64,000 bases of DNA. Origin: Dallia pectoralis (lineage: Eukaryota > Chordata > Actinopteri > Esociformes > Umbridae). Of this stretch, positions 46,569-58,647 are shown in pieces. The stretch's first letter is position 1. Each line of letters starts with the position of its first letter. The stretch is taken from assembly GCA_029465975.1 (NCBI GenBank), contig CM055748.1, positions 10,628,300-10,692,299 on the forward strand. The letters are read 5' to 3'. Both the position numbers and the translations under genes were made by a program. The notes beneath the pieces were generated by a model that did not search any database, was not told the DNA's origin, and saw nothing but the letters and a program-made list of their open reading frames with translations.

Positions 46569-48353
46569 GTGCTTAAAGAGTAAAGCTATGACTTAGAGCA
46601 AGTTTACCGCACATCTTACTGACACTAGATTTGATCAAAGATATTAGAACTGTAAAGACAGACCCCATATTAAAGCATAAGTACATAAATACTGGGGATT
46701 GAGACAGGATTGGTCCAGTCTGCAAAGAAATCATTCTTGGCTTGGTCCAATCTCCAGACCAATCATTCTGGTTTGGTCCACACTCCAGACCAATCATTCT
46801 GATTAAGAAAAGTCTAGAGACCAATCATTTAAGTTTAAATACAGAAAGAAATGGCTTCTGTCTGGTCACTCTATCATACAGGCCTGATTGGTGGAGTGCT
46901 GTAGAGATGGTTGTCCTTCTGGAAGGTTCTCTTGTTTTCACAAGGCTGAAGTTCTGTCAGAGTGACCATTGGGTTCTTGGACACCTCCCAGACTATGGCC
47001 TTTTTTCACATGCAGTATAGGACGTACAGTTTAAAATGAATCGCATGGATACAAATGTTTTTGTACTGAAGGTTTTATTTTTATGATTTGAAAATGTCAG
47101 CTGAAACGTAATTAAAATAATGGCATCTTTTCTCATCCATTCACTCTTTCCATCGTAGTGTTAAAAGCCCCCAAGAGGATCACAGACTGTGTATAATGTG
47201 CTGAATGGCCGGTCATAAATCATTTGTAAAACCTAGTTAACAGCACAAACCGATACACATACGAAGAACCCATTTTAGAAAAATATGCAAATATGTTAAT
47301 GTGTTAAAAAGTCTAAAGCCATTTATTTGGCTTCTGTAAGGACTCTGCTATATGCATTAACAACCACTGCTGAGTAAAGGTGTCCTTTGGAATTGAATGA
47401 AGTAGCTTTCGGTTGGTTTCAGGTGTGCAAGATGGAACATCACATTGACATGATGCTGATGGCAAGAACACAGCGTTTGTAGTGGCGTTCTTAACCTCTG
47501 GTGTATCTAACTGCACACACACACATTGTCCCTGCATTCACATCAAGTATAGCAGCTCTCATTGATTTCAGTGGCAGAGTTTTCCCAATTGCTGATGGCT
47601 GCAATGTGGAGGTGACAAGTTACGTCCAGTCTCACACACACATTTATGTGCATGATGACACGTGTGGGCTAATGAAACGCTGCCATCTCTGCCACCATCT
47701 CTGCAATCCCTGCTGTATACAGATAATGCTTTCACCATACATTGTTTTGACACTGTGTCTGCAACAATTCCAACTGTTGAAATGACTGTTGTTTTTCTTA
47801 TGTAATCCACTAGCTGGCTTTGTGAAACAGATGTTGACCTCTGATCACAAAACACAGCCGGGTGAGCCCATGCTTTCCTCAACTTTTATGACGGTAATAC
47901 TGTTTGTGTGATGTAACATTTGTCTAAATGCTGCAGATGCTGTTGAGTAAAACTAACATCTGCATAGCCTGGAGTGTTAGAGATTTGAGTACAATATTAA
48001 TGTGTAACCAGCCAGCCAACCAGCCCTGACACTCAGACTGTCCTAGAGCAAACCAACCAGCCCCTCAGTCCCAATCCCCTGTCAGTCCAGCCTCTGATGT
48101 GTCAGTTTGACCAGCAGCTAATGACAGCTGGGCTGGTATAAACAGCTCATTTAGAAATGCAAGGAAAGAGTCAATGGCTTACCCTGAAACAGACATACAG
48201 ACAGACAGATAGACAGACAGACAGATAATGATAAACGGTAACAGACAGGCAATGTCCTCTCCACCATATATTCCTTTTTCTTCATCCAACTCTCCCTCCA
48301 TAGATTCACTCAATCAAATAAATTAACCATTCATTAGTGGATTGATTATCTGG
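46569..48353. other. No gene recognised
   Basis: AGACCAATCATTCTG-type words recur near 46750-46830 as a small local repeat. CAGACAGACAG simple sequence lies near 48195. No domain-bearing ORF is seen. Confidence 0.4.
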
Positions 48354-49231
48354 GTATGGTATGATTGATATACATCTGCTGAACCTGGTATGGTTATTAT
48401 ACATCTGCTAAACCTGTTATGGTTATTATACATCTGCTAAACCTGTTATGGTTATTATACATCTGCTAAACCTGGTATGGTTATTATACATCTGCTGAAC
48501 CTGGTATGGTTATTATACATCTGCTGAACCTGGTATGGTTATTATACATTTTCTGCACCTGTTATGGTTATTATGCATTTTCTGCACCTGTTATGGTTAT
48601 TATACATCTGCTGAACCTGGTATGGTTATTATACATCTGCTGAACCTGGTATGGTTATTATACATCTGCTGAACCTGGTATGGTTATTATACATTTTCTG
48701 CACCTGTTATGGTTATTTTACATTTTCTGCACCTGTTATGGTTATTATACATTTTCTGCACCTGTTATGGTTATTATACATTTTCTGCACCTGTTATGGT
48801 TATTATGCATTTTCTGCACCTGTTATGGTTATTATACATCTGCTGAACCTGGTATGGTTATTATACATCTGCTGAACCTGGTATGGTTATTATACATCTG
48901 CTGAACCTGGTATGGTTATTATACATTTTCTGCACCTGTTATGGTTATTTTACATTTTCTGCACCTGTTATGGTTATTATACATTTTCTGCACCTGTTAT
49001 GGTTATTATACATCTGCTGAACCTGGTATGGTTATTATACATTTTCTGCACCTGTTATGGTTATTTTACATTTTCTGCACCTGTTATGGTTATTATACAT
49101 TTTCTGCACCTGTTATGGTTATTATACATCTGATGAACCTGGTATGGTTATTATACATCTGCTGAACCTGGTATGGTTATTGTACGTCTTCTGAACCTGG
49201 TATGGTTATTATACATCTGCTAAACCTGGTA
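48354..49231 (+). repeat. 29-bp minisatellite with two monomer types
   Basis: About 30 units share TATGGTTATTATACAT. Type A continues CTGCTGAACCTGG and type B TTTCTGCACCTGT. By eye there are about 17 A and 13 B. They occur in runs (AAAAAABBAAABBBBBAAABBBABBBAAAA), and a B variant with TTTTACAT recurs second in three of the B runs, a sign of block duplication. Confidence 0.95.
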
Positions 49232-49829
49232 TGATTGCAGATCAAATTTTTTTGTTTTTACCAAAACCCTGCAGCAAGATTAGTAGGCTTTTTCCCAGTA
49301 GCTAATGTCATATGGCAAATTACAATTCTCCCCTTTTATAATCAATTTAAACAGAGTTAAATTTTGTGAAATGAATTGTCCATGACCCTATATTTGGCAT
49401 AGATTTTCTTCCCATGGAAAAACAGCTCACGCACGGAATCTCCCTAGTCAGGTCTTCAGTGAAATGGGGTCAGAGGGCAAATAGCACCCACTCCCCTATA
49501 TAGTAACGCACTATGGACAGGAAATACAGCACCTTTTGGGATGCAGACTGGATCTCTGAGAGACAGATGTCTGGAAGTGCCTTTATGTCTTCTGTCCTGA
49601 CAGCAGCTGATTATTGTGATGGCGAGCGAGCGACCGAGTCACCTGTCTCTGCTGAGCAGCGTATAGGTTGTCATGACTTAAGGATTTGAACACTGTGGTT
49701 TAGGACACTATTACTGGCCTGTCCAGTGTCCACAGACACGCCTGAGCTAGAATTATGAACCCCAAGCCTTTGCAAACCCAATGAAGACGACACTCATAAT
49801 GAGGACTCTGACTGAAGGTGTTCCGACGT

Positions 49830-50248
49830 CCCCCATAGCTCTGCTCCACGATCACAGACGAGCGGACTATGAGCATTCGTCGTCACTGTCCTTCTAGTCA
49901 TCTCTGTTTCTATGTTAATTTACGTCCTTGTCCTGTCATTACACACACCTGGTATCCATCTCCACATTTGTATAGACAATAAGTTCCCTCTGTGTACGGT
50001 GTCTTTGTGTGGTATTGTTACATGTCAGTCGTGCTGTCATTTGTGAGACGCTCCAGAGAGAGATATTTCATTGCTCATCGCCGTGTCACTCTGTTTATTG
50101 TTTTGTTAATTAGTGTACTAGTGAGCACCAATTATCTTGACGTTCGGATGTTGATTGGTGGACTTGAGTTTCTAATTAAATCACCATGAAAGCTATTCTC
50201 CGGGGCCTGGCTCCACATTACTTCCTGCACCCTCACCCAGCCGTGACA
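49830..50248 (+). mobile_element. Possible solo Gypsy-type LTR
   Basis: CATTACACACACCTGGTATC, AATAAGTTCCCTCTGTGTAC and TATTGTTACATGTCAGTCGT resemble fish Gypsy LTRs. The end CACCCAGCCGTGACA fits an LTR terminus. The left end is uncertain and no target duplication was found. Confidence 0.4.
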
Positions 50249-51818
50249 GAAGGGCTGAACTTGTTTTGTTTCACCGGGACAAAAGAGTACAAAAACCTAA
50301 TGTAATTTTCACAAGACCAAAATTCTCTTCAATTATCAGTAAAATCACAACAAAAGTTAATTTATAAGTGATCATTTATGCGATTAGACGAATGAAGTTA
50401 CTCTATGAACTTGAAAAAGCCAAATTAACTTAAGGACAACAATGTTACCCAAAGTAAGTTCTTCTGTCTCCGGCCATGTGCACACGGCCTAATGCTGGAA
50501 GGTCATGTGTCTGAGTGACTGGGGGATGTAGTGTACACTTTCTCAGCAGTGAATCCCAGCCTGTAGTATATCACTCACATCCTGTTACCCCTGTCACTGA
50601 TTGGTTTACACACTACCTGCCTGTTGCCTCAAACTTCCTGTCTGCGCGGCCGCCTTTGTTGGATCAAGTCTCCGAACAGCATGCTTTTCTCACTCAACAC
50701 ATAACAGGACACACAGCGAGTTATCTGTACATCCAGGGCACTCTTGAGTTCAGTTTCTAGCACACACACACACACACACACATACAGTTATTAGGGTCCA
50801 GGCTTTAGTGAGTCATCAAGATGTTGAAAAGCCAAGTGTTTCAATTAAACCGTGACCTCTAGGCCTCTTCACCCATATCCAGAATGAAACTCGTACAGAG
50901 ATCTACTACAGAGTGTTGTTTTGTTGTAGTTTATTAGCAGGATAACGGATAACTGATACTGAGGACTGAGTAAAGTCCTTTGCCAAAGCAGCTGGCGTGG
51001 ACTCAGGATGCATTTAATGTGAGCTCATTGGTCAGCATGGCGAGTTGTCCGGCAGCGAGCGGTACTTTCGCCCCTACTGAAATCCCTACGAGCCCTGGTC
51101 AATAGCGGTCCACAATATTGGCTACAGGATCCCATTTGGAACGTATTACCGTGCTGGAACTCACAACGTCACAGGGGCAAACAGCTGGGTCCTTATTTAG
51201 ATGGACCTGCAATAAAGGAAGTTAAATAATTACATAGTGGTCCCCATGTCTTTTAACCTCAGATGCTGATTCATACACAGAACATTCCGGATAGTAGACA
51301 CACATGCGCGCAGCAAGACATGGTTTCAATACACTGTTTAAAACAAATGTACCAGCCTAGACATGATACGACCAATCTGTCACACTCCAATGAGTTTTAT
51401 TTTTAATAAAGCTTCTAAGGGCAGTAAGGAGGGTTTTTTACATTTATATATTACCACAAATCTGTCTCTTTCTCCAGTGGTTGGTTGTGCTTTTAAATGT
51501 ATGGAGAGTCAAACAAAAACTTCCAATGGTTTCTTTTTCCAGGCTAATACAGGATCAGCCTAATAGCCTTGAGGGAAAAGTTAACGTTGCCTCAACCATT
51601 AGGAATGGATAGCTAATGTGTTTTGTACATTTGCTTCACATCATGTGCAATGTCACATCACCCAGGGCCGTGCACAGATCTCCTGAGAGACGTGATGAAA
51701 CACGAAAAAAAATGTCATGTTGTCAGCTCACACAGACGGATGATGTCTCAGAGTGGGTGATGCGTGTAACAAACACGGACGACGCATGCCCATCGGTGTT
51801 CCCGGAGCAGATCATAAA
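50249..51818. other. Gene-poor sequence with a (CA)n microsatellite
   Basis: The CA run lies at 50761-50782. GATCCCATTTGGAACG near 51130 may be a worn copy of the 57.95-kb repeat. No gene is recognised. Confidence 0.4.
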
Positions 51819-52225
51819 GACGGATGACGCATGCAGGTCGGCGTGTGTGACGAAGGTCACGTGGACGGATGACACATGCAGGTCGGTGTGTGTGACGAAG
51901 GTCACATGGACGGATGACACATGCAGGTCGGTGTGTGTGACAAAGGTCACGTGGACAGATGACACATGCAGGTCGTTGTGTGTGACGAAGGTCACGGGGA
52001 CGGATGACACCTGAAGGTCGGTGTGTGTGACGAAGGTCACATGGACGGATGACACATGCAGGTCGGTGTGTGTGACGAAGGTCACGGGGACGGATGACGC
52101 ATGCAGGTCGGTGTGTGTGACGAAGGTCACGGGGACGGATGACACATGCAGGTCGGCGTGTGTGACAAAGGTCACGGGGACGGATGACACATGCAGGTCG
52201 GTGTGTGTGGCACAAATCACAGAGA
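51819..52225 (+). repeat. 45-bp minisatellite, about nine units
   Basis: The unit joins GACGGATGACACATGCAGGT, CGGTGTGTGTGACGAAGGTC and ACGTG. The period is 45 bp, so frames are open on both strands (for example GTDDTCRSVCVTKVT on plus). CpG-rich ACG words are kept in most units. I do not regard the ORFs as genes. Confidence 0.95.
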
Positions 52226-52515
52226 CAGACAGGCACATGTCAACTGGAAAGGGCACGGTATAGCATATAGGGCATGTGCTCTAAAAGGCTGATCCTTACT
52301 TGTGCATGTGCCCGATATTACATCAGGTTGACTATTATAAAGATGGAATAGTAGTTGAGGTTCTGTGTTAGTTAGTTTGTTAGTATTACCCAACAGCAAC
52401 AAACCCAAAACAGCAGATAACAAATGTAAACATCCAAACGGAATGCATAAATCTCTTTAGACCATATTTGCTTTGTCTCCCCTCACCTTCAGAGACAAAA
52501 AATAGTGCCCTTGAG

Positions 52516-53637
52516 CAGTGCCGTAACCAGGATTTTTCAAATACCGAGGTCAAAAATACCCCCCCCCCCTTTTTTTTAATGAAAAGAAAATAAAAGTCTG
52601 AGTTTGAATGTTTGCGAAATGCTGCTAACCTACCTGTAATATATGTAGTAGCACGGGCGGACTGGCCATCTGTGTGATCTGGTACTCCATCACTCACAGT
52701 CATCACTTATCACATCCTCACTAATCTGTTTGGAGTTGTGGTTAGTGCGCTTGGCTGTGGATCCGGGCGACGCGGGTTCGATTCCCTCTACCAGATGTCA
52801 CGTTATGTCTTTAGATTTTATTTTCTGAATTCTAATGTTGACCATGTGTATGATGTATTTAAAACAGCTCAACTTCAACATTTTAGCTCTAAAATGCCAC
52901 ATGCAGTAGCTAATATTAAGAAATATGTTGTGCTTTTACTTTTTTAGTCCCAGCCCATCCCTGGGTAGTATCAGCCGGCTTTTTTAAAGTCCCATTCATT
53001 AAAGCTGTATAGTATTGCAAACGAAGTTCGCACTAATTCTACAATTCGAAATTCTAGTGAAATGCACCTAGTCGTTATCTAAGGGATTATGTTCACCAAA
53101 TACTGAATATCATCCATGGGCCATGTCGGTCTCATTCCGCGCTCACAAGAGTACAAAGGTATAGGGAAAACATGACATGGATTTCAGGAGAAATAACTTT
53201 TGTTAATGTGTAAGGCAAGGCAAATGGATTTGTGAAATGGACCGACCGGGATTTTATATTTTCGGTGCTGAAAAGAAAGACGTTATGTTTTAGCAGTCAC
53301 ATCGATATTGCCCGCATAATCATACAGTAGCCTATCAATATGGGGTGGACACATTTTCCTTCTTTGAATATTGGGGGGACGTGTCCCCCTGCCCCCCCAT
53401 AGGATTACGCCTATGTGTAAAAATATATATTAGACGAGTTAAGTCCTGAAGACTACAGCCAACAATTTTTGTTTTGACTGACAAGACAAGTAGGCTACGT
53501 GTCCGTGACGACTATCCGTAGACTTCTCGACTCGTCGGCTATTTTCCATTCACAATGAAATTACTCAAATAATATACATCACAGAAAAAAATACAGAGGA
53601 CATGACCTCGGTGTCCTCAATGGTAGTTACGGCCCTG
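52516..53637. mobile_element. hAT-type element with exact 8-bp target duplication
   Basis: CCCTTGAG flanks the element at 52508-52515 and 53638-53645. The termini are CAGTGCCGTAAC and, reversed, CAGGGCCGTAAC. Both subterminal regions contain ACCGAGGTCA. No transposase is visible. Most of the interior is a tRNA-headed repeat (52727-53415) that also occurs alone at 58.6 kb. Confidence 0.82.
52727..53415 (+). repeat. tRNA-headed composite repeat, copy A
   Basis: The head GTGGTTAGTGCGCTTGGCTG ... GGTTCGATTCC has box A- and box B-like sequences of a tRNA-derived SINE. The 600-bp body has CTTTTACTTTTTTAGTCCCA, TAGTCCCAGCCCATCCC-type words and ends GGGGGGACGTGTCCCCCTG ... GATTACGCCTATG. It matches copy B through the body. 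The end resembles a DNA-transposon terminus (reverse CATAGGCGTAATCC). Confidence 0.75.
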
Positions 53638-53645
53638 CCCTTGAG

Positions 53646-54330
53646 AGAATATGTGGTCATTTTGGATACCACCTCTAAGCTCTGTGCGGGGACAGTGATA
53701 ATACCTCCTGAATGAACAACCTCTACAGTAAGCAGATGGCTCCTTTGTTTCTCAGCCGCCCAGTCAAGGTTTGACCCCCCATTGAGCATCCTGTCAGTCA
53801 ACCCCAGCAAGGCATCAGAAGGCCTGTTGGCCCAGCCAAGACCCAAGCACCTCACCGTTTACTCGGACACTGCCCTCTCGCAGAACAAAGCAGAGAATAG
53901 GGAGAGAAAGACATGTGTGGTAAAGAAATGAATACTGTACGTTAAACTGTGTTCGATGTTGTGCTGAGGCAGCTGTTCAGTTGAATGTTTTATATTATCA
54001 CAGGAATGTGTACGTGCAATTACTTTTAGAAGCCCTGGTTAAAGCCAGGCTCCCTCCCAGTCAACAAGTGACGTTCACACGACTTTAGAGAAAGTTCCCT
54101 TATAGGTCGGAATGTTTACTATTAGTATTTTGTCATAGACTTTTAAACTATTTTTGAAGTTTCATTTCGACTTTATAACATTATTGATAATAATGTTGTT
54201 TTGTATGAAGTCATTTATCACAACCAAAAATGCTGAGAAAAAGTGCAATATGAATATGTCATAACAACAAAGTTGTCACAAAGTGCTTTTATAAACACCC
54301 AGCCTAAACCCGACAGAGCACACATCAACA
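53646..54330. other. No feature recognised
   Basis: The ORF on the minus strand at 53565-53855 partly overlaps the hAT end and shows no domain. Confidence 0.35.
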
Positions 54331-54334
54331 AGTT

Positions 54335-54450
54335 GATACACAGCGGCCAGGAAAAACTCCCTGGTGGGTTGAATTTAGGAAGTAGCCTAGAGAGGAACCA
54401 GGCTCTGAAGAGTGGCCAGTCCTCTTCTGGCTGTGCTGGGTGAATTTATA
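54335..54450 (+). repeat. Interspersed repeat of salmonid/pike type
   Basis: GGAAGTAGCCTAGAGAGGAA, CCAGGCTCTGAAGAGTGGCC, AGTCCTCTTCTGGCTGTGCT and TTATAACAG follow in order. I recognise this wording from repeats that are abundant in salmonid genomes. The class is not clear from the sequence. Confidence 0.6.
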
Positions 54451-56165
54451 ACAGCTTAGTTTACTAAATATTAAATGCTCTTTTTAATGCAGTGTCTTAT
54501 AGAATAGTCCAGGTCAAATACAGTCAGAAAGGGACAACCGGGAGGGTTGAGGGTTTGGCAGATTGGAAACCAAAACTGTCATGTAACATCAGCTGCTCAG
54601 TCTGCAACACAACCAGGAGGGCCTTAGGAGGGGTCTGCTACATGTCCTTAGGGTCCCACAGTGTGGTCAGTAGGCACGTGTCCTCTTTAATTGAAGCGGA
54701 AACAAGACAGGGAAGGGTTAGACACCCCAGTTCCCTACGTCCCAGACACAATAGTATAGCAGCATAAATCTTGAAACTGAGACAGGGGGGTTCAGTGAAA
54801 CTGTGGCCCTGAAGTTTGTAAACCCTGGACAGCGTCCAACAAGACGATAAAAATCCATGCACTTTACCAATCATTAACCAAGGGACACCAGTCAAACAAA
54901 TTGATAAAAACCAGAAGTGTTTCAGTTTTTTAATACCACAGTTTCTTACCATTGACATAGACTAAATGTGGACATTTGATCTCGGGGCATGCTGTATTTT
55001 TTTTCCTATCATCCTGTCACAAGTTAATCTTAACTAAACTTTTTGTCGATCAAAGTTGCTGATTTTTAATAGTAAGGTTTGATTTCTGCCTTGTGTATCC
55101 CTGTTCAATGCATAAGGCCTGTTGTGGCAGTGCCATAGATCTGAAAATATCCCTCTTCATTTGGTTTCCGTTATCATTGGATCAGTGTGGGCACAGGTCA
55201 AGATTGGAGCCAATATGAATGCACTTTTTTGCACTACTTTTCTACTTTGTTTAAAGTACACTCAAGAAAAACTGGTATCGATCCTCAGTTTCAGGAGTAT
55301 AATGAACATGTCTTCTGATTACGGTAATCGATATCTGACGCAGAAGTTGCAGAGCAGCTGGATGATCAAAGAAGGTTTTCAGTTCAAATTCCTGCCATCC
55401 ATGTCATGGGTTACTTCTGTGACATAAGGTGGCCAAAAATATTGAAATATGAAAAAACTGCATTTGTTCTGAGTACATGGAATTGGATTTGTATTATTAT
55501 TCAATCCTGGGTTACAAAATGGAAATCTTTATAACAAATGGTTACTTTGTATGACTTTATCTTTAATGGGATCAGGTACATGTTTAAAGTGAACTATGTA
55601 TGTGGTGCTTCTACATAGTGCTCACACACATGCGCACTCATACGCGCACACTCACACAAATGCACACTCACACACATGCACACATGCACAAACACAGAAC
55701 CAGCTATTACTGCAAGATATCTTCCATGCTTTTGGATATGGAAGTGACACTCTCTGGGCTTTGATGGAACCAGTGATTTATTCCTGAGGGAATGAGGCCC
55801 CACTAATGCTTTTATGCGTTCCTGCTTGTGTCTGTGTATCGGGTTCAGATAGGATCAGGCTCTAATGACCCTATTCAGACCAAACATTCTTCAATTATTA
55901 ACAAAATGTATTTTAAAGGAACAAACGGATCCTAATTTGTGCAGTCTACGTGTTGCATAATAGGATGTTTTTTAGGATAAAACGTGTTTACGTTAAACTT
56001 GAGCTCAGCTTCACTTGGCCCACGAGCATATCAATTTACAGCAATGTTTTATTTGGTAGAAATCAGCCAAAAGTGTTTGTTAAGTAGAGATAATGACAGG
56101 AAAATCATCCGGAGTAGGCTAAGTAAAAGTACTACAGTCTGTGTGATGAGATATGTTCCACAGAA
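54451..56165. other. No gene recognised
   Basis: There is a CA-rich tract at about 55620-55700. ORFs of about 100 codons occur without domains or consistent splice structure. Confidence 0.4.
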
Positions 56166-56815
56166 TCAAAATCAGGTTTATCCACCAAGTCTGTTTACAC
56201 ACACAAGGAATTCATTCAACTAGCCCAAGCATTTAGAACACACATTTTAGGACGTACAAACAAACAGTGCAAACAGAGCAAAACACAAAACACGAACACA
56301 GTCCAGAGACCCTTCCTATTTGGCGTATGTACTGGGTTAATGTAGAACGTACAATATGCATCTGAATAGTGCAAGGGAACAGAGTCGAGACGTGTGAGCA
56401 GATTGCAGAAAAAAAGACGATGACCAGGTTCAAGTATCAAATTGTGCAAAATAGCAATATCAATCCAATATACAGTTGTGCATAAGAAGAGCAATGTTCG
56501 GTTATAGTACAGGGTGTCCACTGTGGTCGTTTGTATCAGAGCCGTCCAATGTGGGGACTAAGGGCAGTCTAGCGCTAAGGGCATATTCCTTAGACTCACC
56601 GCCGTGAGAATAAAGTTGTCCTTGTGGCGGGATATTTTGATCTTGATAAACCGTGACCTGACTTTGAACAGATCGATGAGGGACGGCAGCTTACAACCAA
56701 TGGTCAGCTCCGCAGTGGCTGCAGCGTACCAGACGGTGATGGAGTAGGTCAGGATGGAATCAATGATGGCTGCGTAGGCGTTATGATATTGAGCACAGGG
56801 ACTGTGGAGAGCAAA
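56166..56815 (-). pseudogene. L2-type LINE 3' fragment
   Basis: On the minus strand, from about 56810, the reading is QYHNAYAAIIDSILTYSITV, WYAAATAELTIGCKLPSLID, LFKVRSRFIKI and DNFILTAVSLRN. This is the terminal region of an L2/Rex1 reverse transcriptase (ES-ILTYSITVWY motif) with an internal gap before GCKLPSL. AT-rich 3' UTR with AGTGCAA words continues down to about 56166. Confidence 0.65.
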
Positions 56816-57938
56816 GTTATGATTATAACTTGTAATGAGATTCTGTATAATGGGTTTTTATAATAATCCTGTTGAAGAAAGTGTTAAATAATGGTTTCTT
56901 AAATGACCTTTAAAAGAACCCTTTGCGGTTGACCATTGAAGGGGTTCTTAAACAAAAATAGTTATTTGAAGAGCCATGAAAAGGAGTTACTTGAAATACA
57001 TATTTGTTAAATTTTTTCCCTTTGAAGACCTTATAGGGGTCACACAGTTTCAATTCTGGGAACCCTTTTCTTTTTAAAGCGTTGATAACAACAGTAAATG
57101 ACCTTAAAGAAAATCAAAGCAGGTGGTCACACATGTCTGTCTTTAGTTATGCATTTGCATAGACAGTGTTTTGTCCTTCCCAGAAAGCCTGTGACACCGT
57201 TGAATACATTACCGGAGGATTATCTGGGATTAGATTATGACTCAATGTGGAATTATCTGTTTAGTCTCATCCTCACTGTGACAATGTTCAGCGTTTCATT
57301 GACAGATTACAGGAGAAAACGAGCCCATACGATATGATACACTGGGTTTTATTCCAAAACATGCCAGTACCAGAGGGAGTCAACGCTTCCCTGTGATCCC
57401 AGCTGCGTCCTTATGTAGTATACTAACATGGGCCCCTTGTCTAAAACAGCGTACTACATTGAGAATACAGAGACATTTGGGACACAGGCCATCCCACCAC
57501 CATGACACGAATCTAAATAACAATCTGATAGATGTCGTAAAGCTGTCAGGGTAATCAATACTGCGTCCAGAAAGACAGGTTTTGTGGGTGGGCGGGGCCA
57601 GTTCAACATCACGTAAATGGCCCGTGTTAGGTGAAGCCATGAGGTATTTCCTGTGTGAAGAGAACATTTCTAGACAGATGGACATTCTCCCTGACCAAGG
57701 CTTTGTTCCTCAAGTTGTCTAAACAGCAGTGTTGTCGCAGTAGTTGGGGGGAAGGGGATTGTTTGGGGGCAGGAAAGCCACACAGGATGGAGGCGTCCTG
57801 CAGGGTTGAAAGGTCAGGGCCATCCCTGGTGGGAGCTGTGTGGAGAGGGACCGTGTTGACGGAGAACTTTGTCCATCTGCAGGCTGGTATCAAGTCTGCC
57901 AGCAGGCTGAAGGACTTTATAGGAGCTCACGTTACAGA
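56816..57938. other. No gene recognised
   Basis: TGCGTCCTTATGTAGTATAC and GAGACATTTGGGACACAGGC at 57405-57485 look like a diverged copy of the next repeat. Otherwise unique sequence. Confidence 0.4.
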
Positions 57939-57939
57939 T

Positions 57940-58000
57940 GCGAGACCCAAATGGCACCCTATTCCCTTTTTTAGTGCACTTCTTTTGGACCGAGGGACAA
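57940..58000 (+). repeat. Protacanthopterygian interspersed repeat fragment
   Basis: CCCAAATGGCACCCTATTCC ... TTAGTGCACTTCTTTTGGAC is close to a very abundant salmonid/esociform repeat wording. Diverged relatives occur at about 41.3, 41.8, 49.5, 57.4 and 62.05-62.14 kb. At 62 kb both orientations are present, which suggests an inverted-repeat structure. Confidence 0.6.
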
Positions 58001-58647
58001 TTATGACACAGAGGCTCCTTCAGTACAAACATGGTCGTATATTTCCTGAGTTAGCTTTGTGGGTGGTGGGAGGCCCTGTTTTTACAACGCCTCAAGTTTG
58101 TTTCCACTGGGGCAGAAAGAGAGAGAGAAAATGCACAACATTTCACCGTTAGAGGAGCCTGAGAGGGAATTCTGTTTGTTTTACATGTGGTTTTAGTTAG
58201 GAGATGCCTTGGTTGTGTTGCTGTGTGTTCTTTGGTTTGTTTGGTAATCCAGAGAAGGTCCGGTACATTTGCGTATCGGCGTATCTGAGGGGAGGCAGCA
58301 GGAGAAGATTGATGGAGTAACCGAGTCACCTCCCCTAATCTCAATCTATTCCGGTTGTCACCAACAGGCTCGTAAACATAGGTCACAACCTCCACATCTA
58401 AACCCCTTCCTCCTCATCTGTCTGCGGAAGGCCTTGCTCCCCTAGATTTATTCCACCTCAAGGCCGTTATGCCGTTATTGCTCAGTATCTCACTTCCTCG
58501 TGACTTGTTACTTCTGGAGTTGATATGCGAGTAGTAACTGAGAACATCGGTGCACTGGCTTTGAGGTTCCCTCTCACTAACCCAAGGGCGAAATAGTCAG
58601 TCACACAGCTTAAAAAAAAAATGTAATCAACAGGAAATACAACTACT
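58001..58647. other. No gene recognised
   Basis: The 165-codon ORF spanning 57655-58152 crosses the interspersed repeat and is probably fortuitous. Confidence 0.4.

Noticed and set aside
46189..46596. ORF repeating GIFLVSQVR
   Set aside because: It is the translation of the 27-bp minisatellite; no start or promoter evidence.
51723..52256. 177-codon minus-strand ORF
   Set aside because: It is produced by the 45-bp minisatellite. Both strands are open over the same stretch and no domain is present.
52738..52790. Functional tRNA gene
   Set aside because: Box A- and B-like sequences are present, but no full cloverleaf could be folded by eye, and the head is joined to a repeat body that recurs at 58.6 kb. 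It is a tRNA-derived repeat.
56590..56810. Host exon on the minus strand with CAG acceptor and GTGAGT donor
   Set aside because: The translation matches the end of an L2-type reverse transcriptase (SILTYSITVWY), so the splice-like borders are coincidental.
57655..58152. 165-codon ORF as a gene
   Set aside because: It runs through an interspersed repeat (about 57945-58000) and has no domain or splice support.
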